Origin: Cytophagales bacterium
GTDB taxonomy: Bacteria > Bacteroidota > Bacteroidia > Cytophagales > Spirosomataceae
NCBI GenBank assembly: GCA_024742395.1
Contig: JANSYO010000026.1
Coordinates: 1-53,374, forward strand
DNA: 53,374 nt
Direction: 5' to 3'
A program made the translations under genes and the position numbers. This document shows positions 28,732 to 37,406 of this stretch, piece after piece. The notes under the pieces are model-generated. The model made no database searches, had not been told where the DNA came from, and saw only the letters and a list, made by a program, of their open reading frames with translations. Position 1 is the first letter of the stretch; every line of letters begins with the position of its first letter.

Positions 28732-30162
28732 ATGAAAAAAATACTTTTGTGTTTGCTGGTATGTCTATTGACCATTACCACGGTTTGGTCTCAGCAGTTG
28801 GCTTTTCCTACAGCAGAGGGCTATGGTAAGTTTACCAAAGGTGGCCGTGGAGGTAAAGTTTTCGAAGTGACTAATCTTAACGATAGTGGCCCGGGTAGCT
28901 TAAGGGAGGCTATTGAGGCCAACGGACCCAGAACGGTAGTGTTTAGAGTTTCTGGTACCATTGCTCTTAAAAGTGATTTGAGAATCAAAAATCCTTACAT
29001 AACTATTGCAGGGCAAACTGCCCCGGGTGATGGTATTGCCTTACGAGCTTATCCTTTGTTGATAGATGCTGATGAAGTGATTATCAGATATATAAGAGTG
29101 CGACTGGGAGATGAGTCTGGCGATGATACTGATGCATTAACCAGTCGCTTCACAAAGAATTTAATTCTTGATCATGTTTCTGCCAGCTGGAGTGTTGATG
29201 AAACCATGTCAGTTTATCATGGTGAAAATGTGACCGTACAATGGTGCATTATTTCTGAAAGCTTGTACATGTCTAACCATAAAAAAGGCAGCGATCATGG
29301 TTATGGAGGTATCTGGGGGTCAAACTACAGTACTTATCATCACAATCTAATAGCCAGTCATTCCAGCAGAAACCCGCGTTTTGCTTCTGGTTGTCAGAAT
29401 GTAGATTATAGAAACAATGTAGTTTATAATTGGGGATATAAAAGTACTTATGGTGGCGAAACGGTACAGCTAAAAGATGAAGAGAAATTCGGTTTTTCTA
29501 ATATCAATATGGTGGCCAATTATTATAAGCCGGGCCCGGCAACTGTCGTAGGCGAGGTTTCCTATCAGTTGGCTGATCCATGGTCCAGGAACGGTGAGGC
29601 TGATTATGGGAAATGGTTTATAGCAGAAAACATAATGGAGGGAAGTCCCGAAGTTACAGCTGATAACTGGAAAGGAGTTAGTCCTTCATTGACACGTATT
29701 GCGGGTGTACAAGAAGCTATGACGGGTAATTATGAAGCTATTCAGGGTTTAAAACTTAGTGAACCATGGCCTGCAATGGCCATAAATCAGCAGTCAGCCA
29801 AAGAAGCATTTCAGTCTGTACTGGCAAGTGCAGGTGCTATTCTGCCTAAAAGAGATGCCGTGGATTCAAGAATAACAGATGAAGTGCTTAAAGGCTATGC
29901 AACATATGAGGGGCCAACCTACAAAACGAAACATAAAGTAGCTGATACTTCTAAAAAGACCGGAATTATTGATTCTCAAACAGATGTAGGTGGCTGGCCT
30001 GAGCTGAAAAGTGCTCCAGCACCATTAGACACAGATCACGACGGAATTCCAGATGCTTGGGAAGATCAAAACAAATTGAATAAAAAAGATCCTAAAGATG
30101 GCAATCAGCTAAGCTCTGATGGGTACACCATGCTTGAGAAATATTTGAACAGCATTAAATAA
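28732..30162 (+). CDS. Pectate lyase, PL1-type, second copy
   Basis: The protein has 476 residues and a signal peptide ending in TTVWSQ. The order of motifs matches the first copy: QLAFPTAEGYGKFTKGGRGG, ITIAGQTAPGDGI, DHVSASWSVDE and R213-NPR. Two insertions distinguish it, at about 255-320 and before the tail. The calcium-binding tail is DTDHDGIPDAWE with LEKYLNSIK. It lies only 7 bp before the third lyase. Paralogy within one operon suggests different chain-length or methyl-ester preferences (inference). Confidence 0.9.
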   Translation: MKKILLCLLVCLLTITTVWSQQLAFPTAEGYGKFTKGGRGGKVFEVTNLNDSGPGSLREAIEANGPRTVVFRVSGTIALKSDLRIKNPYITIAGQTAPGDGIALRAYPLLIDADEVIIRYIRVRLGDESGDDTDALTSRFTKNLILDHVSASWSVDETMSVYHGENVTVQWCIISESLYMSNHKKGSDHGYGGIWGSNYSTYHHNLIASHSSRNPRFASGCQNVDYRNNVVYNWGYKSTYGGETVQLKDEEKFGFSNINMVANYYKPGPATVVGEVSYQLADPWSRNGEADYGKWFIAENIMEGSPEVTADNWKGVSPSLTRIAGVQEAMTGNYEAIQGLKLSEPWPAMAINQQSAKEAFQSVLASAGAILPKRDAVDSRITDEVLKGYATYEGPTYKTKHKVADTSKKTGIIDSQTDVGGWPELKSAPAPLDTDHDGIPDAWEDQNKLNKKDPKDGNQLSSDGYTMLEKYLNSIK

Positions 30163-30169
30163 TCATCAA

Positions 30170-32236
30170 ATGAAAAAATTACATTTTTTATTTATTCTGG
30201 GTTTTCTGCTAATAGCAGGAAAATCACCAGCCCAAATTGCTAAGTCACTAAAAGGAACCGCTGAAGAGCGGGTTTTATTAAAAGACTTCCCCTTTTTGGC
30301 AAAGCTGTTAACTACGGCATCACCTTGGGAAATGAAACCCGAACAACTAGCAAAATCAGTTTTTGCTCGCATGCCTAAACTAGCACAAGGAAATGAAGCC
30401 TACCCACTTTTGTTTAATGATCAGCGAGAAGAAAATGGATGGTTAGGTGAGCCGGTTTTTGACCAATATGCTTATGAAACAGAACTGTACACCTTTGACC
30501 GTGAATACCCAGTGATAAAGCTACACATTGGTCGTCCGCTTATTTTTGGGGTACAACACGGCCGTGTAGAAGCTCTTGCAAAGGCAAAAGGTCTCGTTGC
30601 TCAGTTTCCTTATCTTGACCCAGCCGTAATTCCGGTTTTTTTGCAAAAAATAGATAAGACGGTTGACTTATTGACCCCCTATGGAGCGAAAAAGTTGCCC
30701 AATGATCTTTATCTCGCATCTCACTATTTGCTTCCGAATGGAATCAAAATGACCGTAACCAATTTGTCAGGTTCAACCAACGGTTCGCCTTATGTAGAGA
30801 TTGAATTGAGACCAAGCGAGCCAGTTAAGAAATTTCATGGTAGTCAAACACTGGCTTTTCCAGAAGCAGAAGGTGCAGGCAGATACGCCCAAGGAGGGCG
30901 TGGCGGAAAGGTATTCGTAGTAACTTCATTGGAAGACTATCTGCCAAAAGGTCGCCCAGGTAGACCAGAAGGTACCTACGGACAAGCAAGCGAGTATGCC
31001 ACCACCCTAGGTGAAGGTATGTGGATTCCTTATGTAGATGCATTAGGAAATGAACATCCGGGAGAGGGGCGTCCATTGTTGCCAGCATACCCTACCTTGC
31101 CAGCCCAGGAAGTAATACACGGCACCTTACGGGAAGCAGTAGAAGCGGAAGGTCCTCGATACATAGTATTTGCAGTGTCTGGAACAATTAACCTTTTGTC
31201 GCCTCTTGAAATCACAAATCCTTATATCACTATAGCAGGTCAAACGGCTCCTGGTGAGGGAATTCAAATCAGAAACTTTGGTATTGAAGTAGAAACACAC
31301 GATGTCATTTTGAGGTACTTGCGTATACGTGTAGGAGATATCAAAGGACCTGGTGATTTGAAAAGAACCCTTGGAGAGCAAACACACGCTTTAGATTTAA
31401 ACGCAATGAATATCATAGCAGACCATTGTGACATTGCTTATGCTTGTGATCAGGTTTTTAATACCTACGGTCAGTTTAAGCGTGAAGCTACAACCATACA
31501 GTGGTCGTATATTTATGGTGGACTTACAGCATCTACCCACGAGAAAGGAAATCACTCTATGATTTCTGTAGGTGTGGGCTGGGGTTGGGTGTCATCTCAT
31601 CATAATTTACTGGCCCATGGCCGAGTGCGTAATCCACGTATTGATATGCTTACCTATGACTTTAGAAACAATGTGGTTTATAATTTTGTGGGGGCTGGCT
31701 ATGGTTCGGATAATGATTATTTGCGACTAAATTACGTGGGAAATACCTTAAAAAATGGACCAGATTCAGGTAATAAAAAAATGTATGCCTGGAGTGAAAC
31801 CACTAAGTGGGCTCAATGGTACGGAACGGGAAATAAGCTTCCAGCTAATTTTGAAGGAGATTTTGGTAAGTCGGATGTCACTATAGTTCACTCGCCCATT
31901 GACTATTATCCAGTAAAAACCGAATCTGCTGAAAAAGCCTACCAAGAGGTAGTAGAAAATGGCGGAGCTACTAAACCTATAAAGGATGTTATCACGTCGT
32001 ATGTGTCGCAAACGGTTAAAGAGGGTACAGGGTTTATTCCAGGAACTCCTGCTGATTGGCCAAATGGCGGCTTTGCAACATATCCTGAAGTGAAAGCTCA
32101 AGATGATATTAATAATAATGGTATTCCTGACCAATGGGAAACTAAACATGGTCTTGACTTGAAAAAAACGAAAGCCAATGGTCATGATTTAAATGCTAAT
32201 TATGAAAACATTGAAGTGTATATGAATTCGTTGTAG
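30170..32236 (+). CDS. Pectate lyase, PL1-type, with an extra N-terminal region
   Basis: The protein has 688 residues and a signal peptide of about 22 residues. About 200 residues of unassigned sequence follow (EERVLLKDFPFLAKLL, GRPLIFGVQHGRVEALAK, LPNGIKMTVTNLSGSTNGS). The PL1-type beta-helix begins near residue 226 (QTLAFPEAEGAGRYAQGGRG). An inserted loop of ~60 residues (about 255-318, rich in Gly and Pro) splits the first turns. ITIAGQTAPGEGI and VRNPR follow, then the tail DINNNGIPDQWE. I do not recognise the N-terminal region; it could be a binding or inhibitor-like module. Confidence 0.85.
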   Translation: MKKLHFLFILGFLLIAGKSPAQIAKSLKGTAEERVLLKDFPFLAKLLTTASPWEMKPEQLAKSVFARMPKLAQGNEAYPLLFNDQREENGWLGEPVFDQYAYETELYTFDREYPVIKLHIGRPLIFGVQHGRVEALAKAKGLVAQFPYLDPAVIPVFLQKIDKTVDLLTPYGAKKLPNDLYLASHYLLPNGIKMTVTNLSGSTNGSPYVEIELRPSEPVKKFHGSQTLAFPEAEGAGRYAQGGRGGKVFVVTSLEDYLPKGRPGRPEGTYGQASEYATTLGEGMWIPYVDALGNEHPGEGRPLLPAYPTLPAQEVIHGTLREAVEAEGPRYIVFAVSGTINLLSPLEITNPYITIAGQTAPGEGIQIRNFGIEVETHDVILRYLRIRVGDIKGPGDLKRTLGEQTHALDLNAMNIIADHCDIAYACDQVFNTYGQFKREATTIQWSYIYGGLTASTHEKGNHSMISVGVGWGWVSSHHNLLAHGRVRNPRIDMLTYDFRNNVVYNFVGAGYGSDNDYLRLNYVGNTLKNGPDSGNKKMYAWSETTKWAQWYGTGNKLPANFEGDFGKSDVTIVHSPIDYYPVKTESAEKAYQEVVENGGATKPIKDVITSYVSQTVKEGTGFIPGTPADWPNGGFATYPEVKAQDDINNNGIPDQWETKHGLDLKKTKANGHDLNANYENIEVYMNSL

Positions 32237-32262
32237 GCTGCTTCATCGAAAAAAACAATAAA

Positions 32263-33348
32263 ATGAGAAAAATGAAAAGTTTTATTTTAACCGCAATAAT
32301 CTCACTTACGCTGTTTTCTCTGAATAGTAGAGCGAGTGTTGGAATTAATGAGGGTTCAGAAAAAGTTATTCCAAAACCACGTGTGGTAATCATGTCTGAT
32401 TTTCCACCTCTAGACGTCATACCGGTTAAAGCTCCTTATGGGCCAGCTGAGAAACGAAGTGACCCGGATGATATTCAGTCGATGGTTCGTTTTTTACTTT
32501 ATACTAACGAGCTAGAAGTTGAGGGCTTAATTGCCTCAGCAGGTACTAGAGCCAACATAGCAAGGAAGCAAAATATTATAGATATTTTGAATGTTTATGA
32601 TCAAATAGATGAGAACCTGAGAAAGCACGATACAAGGTACCCCACGGCCGACCATTTGCGTGCCATTACCTGGCAAGGTAGAGATAAGACGTATGGAAAA
32701 GGTGCGGTAGAATTACTAGGAGAAGGAATGGATACAGAAGCTTCGGATGCAATCATTCGAATTGTAGACAAGCCAGATGAACGCCCGGTTTTTGTTTGTG
32801 CATGGGGAGGCACCTACGAAGTTGCACAAGCTATTTGGAAAGTAAAAAATACGCGATCAGCTAGTGAATTAAAACGCTTTCTGAGCAAGTTGCGAATTTA
32901 CTCAATTGCAAGACAGGATAGTACAGTTCAATGGCTGCTTGATAATTTTCCTGAACTATTCATCATCGTTGCAGACAATACATTTAGGGGTATGATGTCT
33001 TATGCTCCCGGTTCAGACCCAACACTTACTGACATAGACTGGGTTTACAAAAACATACATCGCGGCCATGGAATGTTAGGCCTAATGTACCCCGAAGATA
33101 CTACTATGGATCCTGATAAAAAGGGTGTTAGAGAAGGGGATACACCTTCATTCTTATATCTTGTAAGTGCGGTTCGGGGTTTAAACGACCCCAATAAACC
33201 TGATCAAGAGAGTTGGGGTGGTCAATTTGTACAAACAGACCCTAGCAAAAATCATTGGTTTGATGGTCCTGGTCCTGTAAGTGTTTATAAGTGGCGGGCC
33301 GAAGTTCAAGCAGACTTTGCTCGTCTGGCAGACTGGATGCTTCCTTAA
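32263..33348 (+). CDS. DUF1593 secreted protein, subgroup 2-like, split Asp motif
   Basis: The protein has 361 residues and an N-terminal signal sequence. The Asp cluster is interrupted: MSDFPP (D46) is followed by ~20 extra residues before KRSDPDDIQSMVRF (D67, D69, D70). Marks are [49 protein letters not shown] and ESWGGQF. It ends with FARLADWML and has no Ig-like C-terminal domain, hence its short length. It starts 26 bp after the third lyase. The decayed copy at 36419-36860 aligns best with this gene. Confidence 0.85.
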   Translation: MRKMKSFILTAIISLTLFSLNSRASVGINEGSEKVIPKPRVVIMSDFPPLDVIPVKAPYGPAEKRSDPDDIQSMVRFLLYTNELEVEGLIASAGTRANIARKQNIIDILNVYDQIDENLRKHDTRYPTADHLRAITWQGRDKTYGKGAVELLGEGMDTEASDAIIRIVDKPDERPVFVCAWGGTYEVAQAIWKVKNTRSASELKRFLSKLRIYSIARQDSTVQWLLDNFPELFIIVADNTFRGMMSYAPGSDPTLTDIDWVYKNIHRGHGMLGLMYPEDTTMDPDKKGVREGDTPSFLYLVSAVRGLNDPNKPDQESWGGQFVQTDPSKNHWFDGPGPVSVYKWRAEVQADFARLADWMLP

Positions 33349-33397
33349 AATCTTTACATAAGGTTAAATAGAATTTGAAAACGGCATTGATATATAT

Positions 33398-34840
33398 ATG
33401 AAGACGAAAAATCGAATATTTCAGATAAATAAGGTATTTATCATTGTTGTGGCTTTGGCCACATTTATGGGAACAATTGCCTTTGCCCAAGAAAAACCAA
33501 GACTATTTGTCCTTACTGACATTGGCGGTGACCCAGACGACCAAATGTCAATGGTGAGGTTATTGACCTATTCAAACCAAATCGATATTGAGGGTTTGGT
33601 GGCTACCGAAGTTAAAAAAGCGGTGAATCCAGATAGAATTCATCAGATTATAGATGCCTACGGAGAAGTTAGAGATAATCTGGAATTACATGAGCCAGGT
33701 TTCCCCCAATCCGAATATTTGAAGAAAGTTATTTCAAAAGGTATTCCAGTAGGCGGCATGGCTGGAGTGGGCGAGGGAAAAGACTCTGAAGGGTCGGAGC
33801 TGTTAATAAAGACAGCAGACAAAAATGATAATAGACCGCTATGGGTCAATGTTTGGGGTGGACCAAGTGTACTAGCTCAGGCTCTTTATAAGGTTCGTGC
33901 TACCCGTTCAAAAGTCGAACTAGCAAAGTTTGTGGCTAAACTTCGTGTATATGCCATTTCAGACCAAGACGATAGCGGTCCATGGATTCGTGCTGAGTTT
34001 CCAGAGCTTTTTTATATAGTAACTCCTGGTGCCAATGCTGGTGGTGGTTTTCATCATGGTACTTGGATAGGTATAGGTGGTGATAAATTTCATGGTCGCT
34101 TCGGTGGAGCAGATTTTGAGTTGGTTACTAATGAGTGGCTAGAGCGTAATATCCGTAAAAAAGGCCCACTCGGTAAGATGTATCCGCATTGGGAATTCAT
34201 GATGGAGGGCGATACCCCAGCCTTTTTATATTTGGTAAATAATGGACTAAATAGCCCAAATAACCCAAACTGGGGAGGATGGGGCGGTCGATATGAATAC
34301 TATTTGCCCAAAACTGAAAAGTGGTTTTATCAACCTGAAACGCACCCCATCTGGACAAATGCAGACGATGAAGTATTAGGAAAAGATGGTCAATGGCACG
34401 AAACCAACCAAGCTACGATTTGGAGATGGAGAGAAGCCTATCAAAATGACTTTGCTGCAAGAATGGATTGGACGATTTTACCTTACAATAAAGCAAATCA
34501 TCCACCAGTAGTGAAATTGGAAACGCCGACATACATCAAGGCGAAAAAAGGTGACCGAGTAGATTTGAGTGCAGTGGGTACTACTGACCCCGATGGAGAT
34601 TTGCTTTCGTATGAATGGTTTTGCTATGAAGAAGCCGGCACAAGAGGCATGTCAAATGCACGGACAGGTATTAAACACGATATCATAGGTTTTGATAAAG
34701 AAAAAGCCTGGCTATTTGTCAAAGATAGTCGTGTAATGCCTCCGGGCACAGGTACAATGCATATTATTCTTGCAGTAAAAGATAATGGTACGCCACGACT
34801 CACTCGCTATCAAAGAGTAATTATTGATGTAGTTGAATAA
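33398..34840 (+). CDS. DUF1593/Sde182-like secreted protein, subgroup 1
   Basis: The protein has 480 residues and a signal peptide ending in GTIAFAQ. The Asp cluster is TDIGGDPDDQMSMVRL (D41, D45, D47, D48). Family marks are [37 protein letters not shown] and MMEGDTPAFLYLVNNGL. The Ig-like C-terminal domain is complete ([41 protein letters not shown]). Collinear and strongly similar to 10980-12407, which makes a clear paralogue pair. It lies 49 bp after the previous DUF1593 gene. Confidence 0.88.
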   Translation: MKTKNRIFQINKVFIIVVALATFMGTIAFAQEKPRLFVLTDIGGDPDDQMSMVRLLTYSNQIDIEGLVATEVKKAVNPDRIHQIIDAYGEVRDNLELHEPGFPQSEYLKKVISKGIPVGGMAGVGEGKDSEGSELLIKTADKNDNRPLWVNVWGGPSVLAQALYKVRATRSKVELAKFVAKLRVYAISDQDDSGPWIRAEFPELFYIVTPGANAGGGFHHGTWIGIGGDKFHGRFGGADFELVTNEWLERNIRKKGPLGKMYPHWEFMMEGDTPAFLYLVNNGLNSPNNPNWGGWGGRYEYYLPKTEKWFYQPETHPIWTNADDEVLGKDGQWHETNQATIWRWREAYQNDFAARMDWTILPYNKANHPPVVKLETPTYIKAKKGDRVDLSAVGTTDPDGDLLSYEWFCYEEAGTRGMSNARTGIKHDIIGFDKEKAWLFVKDSRVMPPGTGTMHIILAVKDNGTPRLTRYQRVIIDVVE

Positions 34841-34902
34841 GTATATGCTGTATGGACACGTAACCATCCAGACTTAAAATTGAAAACATAGGCTTGTAAA
34901 TA

Positions 34903-36315
34903 ATGAACCGTTTTTTAAAAATGAATCTGATTAAAAAATTAAAGATCAAATTAATATCCTCAAGAACACTATTGAGTATTGTACTGATACTTGCGAATTC
35001 ACTGGTATTTGCCCAGCAAGAATTTTCAAGAGTTCCTGTGTATGAAGTGAATTACGAATACCCAAATATTGACAGTATTAAGTCTGTTTTGCATCGTGTT
35101 CGCGGTTATTATGAATCTTCCAGTCCGCAAACCATCATTAATGAAAAAACGGGGAAAAGAATCACTGACTTTTCTAAGTTCAATGTCAATGCGGTGCCTT
35201 CGGTAGGGTTTTCGAGTGAATACTCCTACACTAATGGCGTGGTACTTTCTGCCTTTGAATATCTTGACGATGTCACAGGAGATAAGTCATTCTTTGCGAA
35301 CAATGTGCAGTTCTTCAATTATGTAGTAGATAATCTTCCATATTTCGAGAAAAACAAAAGTCAAATTCACAAAGAAAAGATTGGTGGCTGGGGAAGGATC
35401 TTAAACTTTCACGCCCTGGATGATTGCGGTTCCATTGGTGCATCGCTTATCAAGACCTATCTCAAGACTAAAGAAGAAAAGTACTTGCCATTAATATACA
35501 GAACGGCAGATTTTATTACCAATGAACATTACAGATTGCCAGATGGTACTATCACGCGTAACAGACCTCAGTATGAGTCTATTTGGGCCGATGATTTGTA
35601 CATGAGCGTACCGTTTTTAGCGAATATGGGTAAGCTTACGGGTGATAAAAAATATTACGATGATGCGGTAAAGCAAGTTCTTCAATTCTCAGAAAGACTT
35701 TATATACCTGAAAAAGAGCTTTTTGATCATGGCTGGAGTGTAACCTCAGGAGAATATGATCCGCGTTTCTACTGGGGAAGAGCCAATGGATGGGCACTTA
35801 TGACCATGGTAGAACTGCTCAGTATTTTACCGGAAGATTATGAAGGTCGCGATAAAGTAATGCATCTATATCGCTCTACTATCAGAGGCATAGCGAATCT
35901 TCAGGATGGGACAGGTTTTTGGCATAATATGTTGAATAAAAACGATACTTTTCTTGAGACTTCATGCACAGCTATGTTCACTTTTGCTATAGCTAAAGGT
36001 ATTAACGAAGGTTGGATAAGTCATGTGTATGGGCCTATTGCTCTTACAGGATGGAACGCCACAAAATCCAGAGTTTTACCTGATGGTGGGGTAGATGGTA
36101 CATGTGAAGCTACCACTTTTGCTCATGATAATGTATATTATGCAAACCGTGGTGCCAGTATTCATGCCACTCATGGCTACGGACCTGTTTTGTACGCCGG
36201 AGCAGAAATGATTCGTTTGCTTCAAAACGATACGATAGAAATCCAAAAGGCGAAGGATAATTCAATTAATAGTACCTTTCACTTTATTAAAAAGAGCGAA
36301 TGGCCAAAGAAATAG
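34903..36315 (+). CDS. GH105 unsaturated glucuronyl/galacturonyl hydrolase (YteR/YesR-like)
   Basis: The protein has 470 residues. The start may be 34903 or the ATG at 34921; both lead into a signal peptide ending in NSLVFAQ. The (alpha/alpha)6 barrel motifs include SIWADDLYMSVPFLAN (catalytic Asp candidates D230/D231), YWGRANGWALMTMVELL and FLETSCTAMFTFAIAKGI. Members remove delta-4,5-unsaturated galacturonate from lyase products by hydration. This fits as the step after the three pectate lyases in the same run of genes. It is exported, so it would act in the periplasm. It is the last gene before a 1.1-kb stretch without intact genes. Confidence 0.9.
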   Translation: MNRFLKMNLIKKLKIKLISSRTLLSIVLILANSLVFAQQEFSRVPVYEVNYEYPNIDSIKSVLHRVRGYYESSSPQTIINEKTGKRITDFSKFNVNAVPSVGFSSEYSYTNGVVLSAFEYLDDVTGDKSFFANNVQFFNYVVDNLPYFEKNKSQIHKEKIGGWGRILNFHALDDCGSIGASLIKTYLKTKEEKYLPLIYRTADFITNEHYRLPDGTITRNRPQYESIWADDLYMSVPFLANMGKLTGDKKYYDDAVKQVLQFSERLYIPEKELFDHGWSVTSGEYDPRFYWGRANGWALMTMVELLSILPEDYEGRDKVMHLYRSTIRGIANLQDGTGFWHNMLNKNDTFLETSCTAMFTFAIAKGINEGWISHVYGPIALTGWNATKSRVLPDGGVDGTCEATTFAHDNVYYANRGASIHATHGYGPVLYAGAEMIRLLQNDTIEIQKAKDNSINSTFHFIKKSEWPKK

Positions 36316-36418
36316 AGCCAACAAGTAAATTTAAAAATGCAAGAACCTTAATAGCCCCTTGGCTTTCTCAAGCTGTTCAAAGCAGTATATACATGGACTA
36401 TGGGGCAATCCAATGATC

Positions 36419-36860
36419 AAACGAAATCATCGGTGGTATTGTCTACAGAAGTTCTTTTTGAATAAGCTGTGAATATATTCAATTGAAAGGCCGGATTATG
36501 CAGTTCGAGGCCTGTTTGGTGATTTTCCAAAACGTTTCGTCATTGTAGTAGAAAATAGATGCAAAGGCAGGATATCTGTTCAGATCTTGTCTTTGTCAAC
36601 TTTGTACTGGCTATAAAATATTCAAAAGGCCATGGAATGTTTAGCCGCATTAATCCGGAAGGAGGACCCTTATACTTGATAATAGGAGTAAAAGAAGATG
36701 ATACCACCTTCACTATAATTGGGTAATTGTGGCAGCAAGAATATGCGACTCCCATAAGCCAAATCTGGAAATTTGTGGTGTTTAGTTGATTCACCTGCTG
36801 TTAATAAAAATCCTAGGTATATCTGACAATGTCCCCAAAGTGGTTATATGAAGAGTGCCT
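36419..36860 (+). pseudogene. Decayed DUF1593 gene (seventh copy)
   Basis: Read in three frames, this stretch follows the C-terminal half of the gene at 32263-33348. Frame one (36419-36570) gives KFFLNKL, a TGA stop at 36470-36472, then IYSIERPDYAVRGLFGDFP and FVIVVEN; the intact gene has RFLSKLRIYSIARQD, DNFP and FIIVADN. Frame two (36571-36726) gives SD...VNFV, KGHGMF, NPE and GVKEDDT, matching HRGHGML, YPE and GVREGDT. Frame three from 36723 gives VAARICDSHKP...CGV, matching SAVRGLNDPNKP...WGG. A final KW at about 36840 may match YKWRAE. No 5' half was found, so it is both truncated and frameshifted. Confidence 0.75.
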
Positions 36861-37212
36861 AAAAAGGAAGGTTACTATAGAAGATGGAATAGCATAATTT
36901 CAGAGATTAAGTGAGTTGTATTTTGTTGCTTATCGAATTCAAGTGACGAGCAGTCAGCATGGGCAAAAGTGATGAACTTTTAGTAAAATAGTCAACCTCT
37001 TTTCTAAGAAATAAATACATGAATTCTCGATCAAATTAATTCCTTTCATAGAGAAACAAACCCGTCATTTCTTTCGAATAATTCAATCAGAACTTTGGTG
37101 CATTTTTCAGCCTATTCAATGTTAATTTTCACAATAATTCGAAAGGCTCTTTTTTCAAAAATGGATTAGATGACGCAGAAATGAATAAATACAAAAAAAT
37201 AAAAACCCTTTC
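36861..37212. other. Intergenic stretch, nothing recognised
   Basis: Sequence between the decayed DUF1593 remnant and the susC control region. Stops occur in all frames and I found no homologous fragment, terminator or repeat. It may hold further unrecognisable remnant sequence. Confidence 0.5.
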
Positions 37213-37224
37213 GGGAACGTTCCC
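37213..37224. promoter_or_regulatory. Perfect palindrome GGGAACGTTCCC, LacI/GalR-type operator candidate
   Basis: A 12-bp perfect palindrome with central CG lies 182 bp before the first susC gene. This shape is typical of LacI/GalR-family operators. No LacI-family gene lies in the window, and I found no second copy by eye. Confidence 0.5.
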
Positions 37225-37240
37225 AAAACCATATATACTA

Positions 37241-37262
37241 TAAAAGAAAATAAAAGAAAGTA
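37241..37262. promoter_or_regulatory. A-rich operator-like motif upstream of the first susC
   Basis: A tandem 10-bp repeat (TAAAAGAAAA, TAAAAGAAAG) contains AGAAAATAAAAGAAAGTA at 37245-37262. It differs in one of 18 positions from the site at 45821-45838 before the second susC and from the reverse complement of 50881-50898 before the DeoR gene. Candidate DeoR-type operator. Confidence 0.55.
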
Positions 37263-37406
37263 TATTTCTTTTTTATATTTTGGATTTTAATACTAATGAA
37301 TATAATTTTATCAATGTCAGAAAATTAACCCTTCAAAAAAGCGATTTCCAGAGGGGTTTTAAATGAGATAGATTTTTGATTATTCAACTTTTTTTAACCT
37401 AATTTT

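Noticed and set aside
31766-32185. 139-codon minus-strand frame inside the third pectate lyase
   Set aside because: It is antisense to the strongly conserved lyase end; composition is that of a shadow frame.
32263-34840. DUF1593 genes as nucleoside salvage enzymes
   Set aside because: All have export signals, lie among pectin enzymes and have altered Asp motifs; no nucleoside transporter or base-salvage gene is nearby.
36540-36794. Leftward reading frame of 84 codons in the gap after GH105
   Set aside because: It is the reverse shadow of the decayed DUF1593 remnant, which explains the + strand in three frames; there is no signal or family match.
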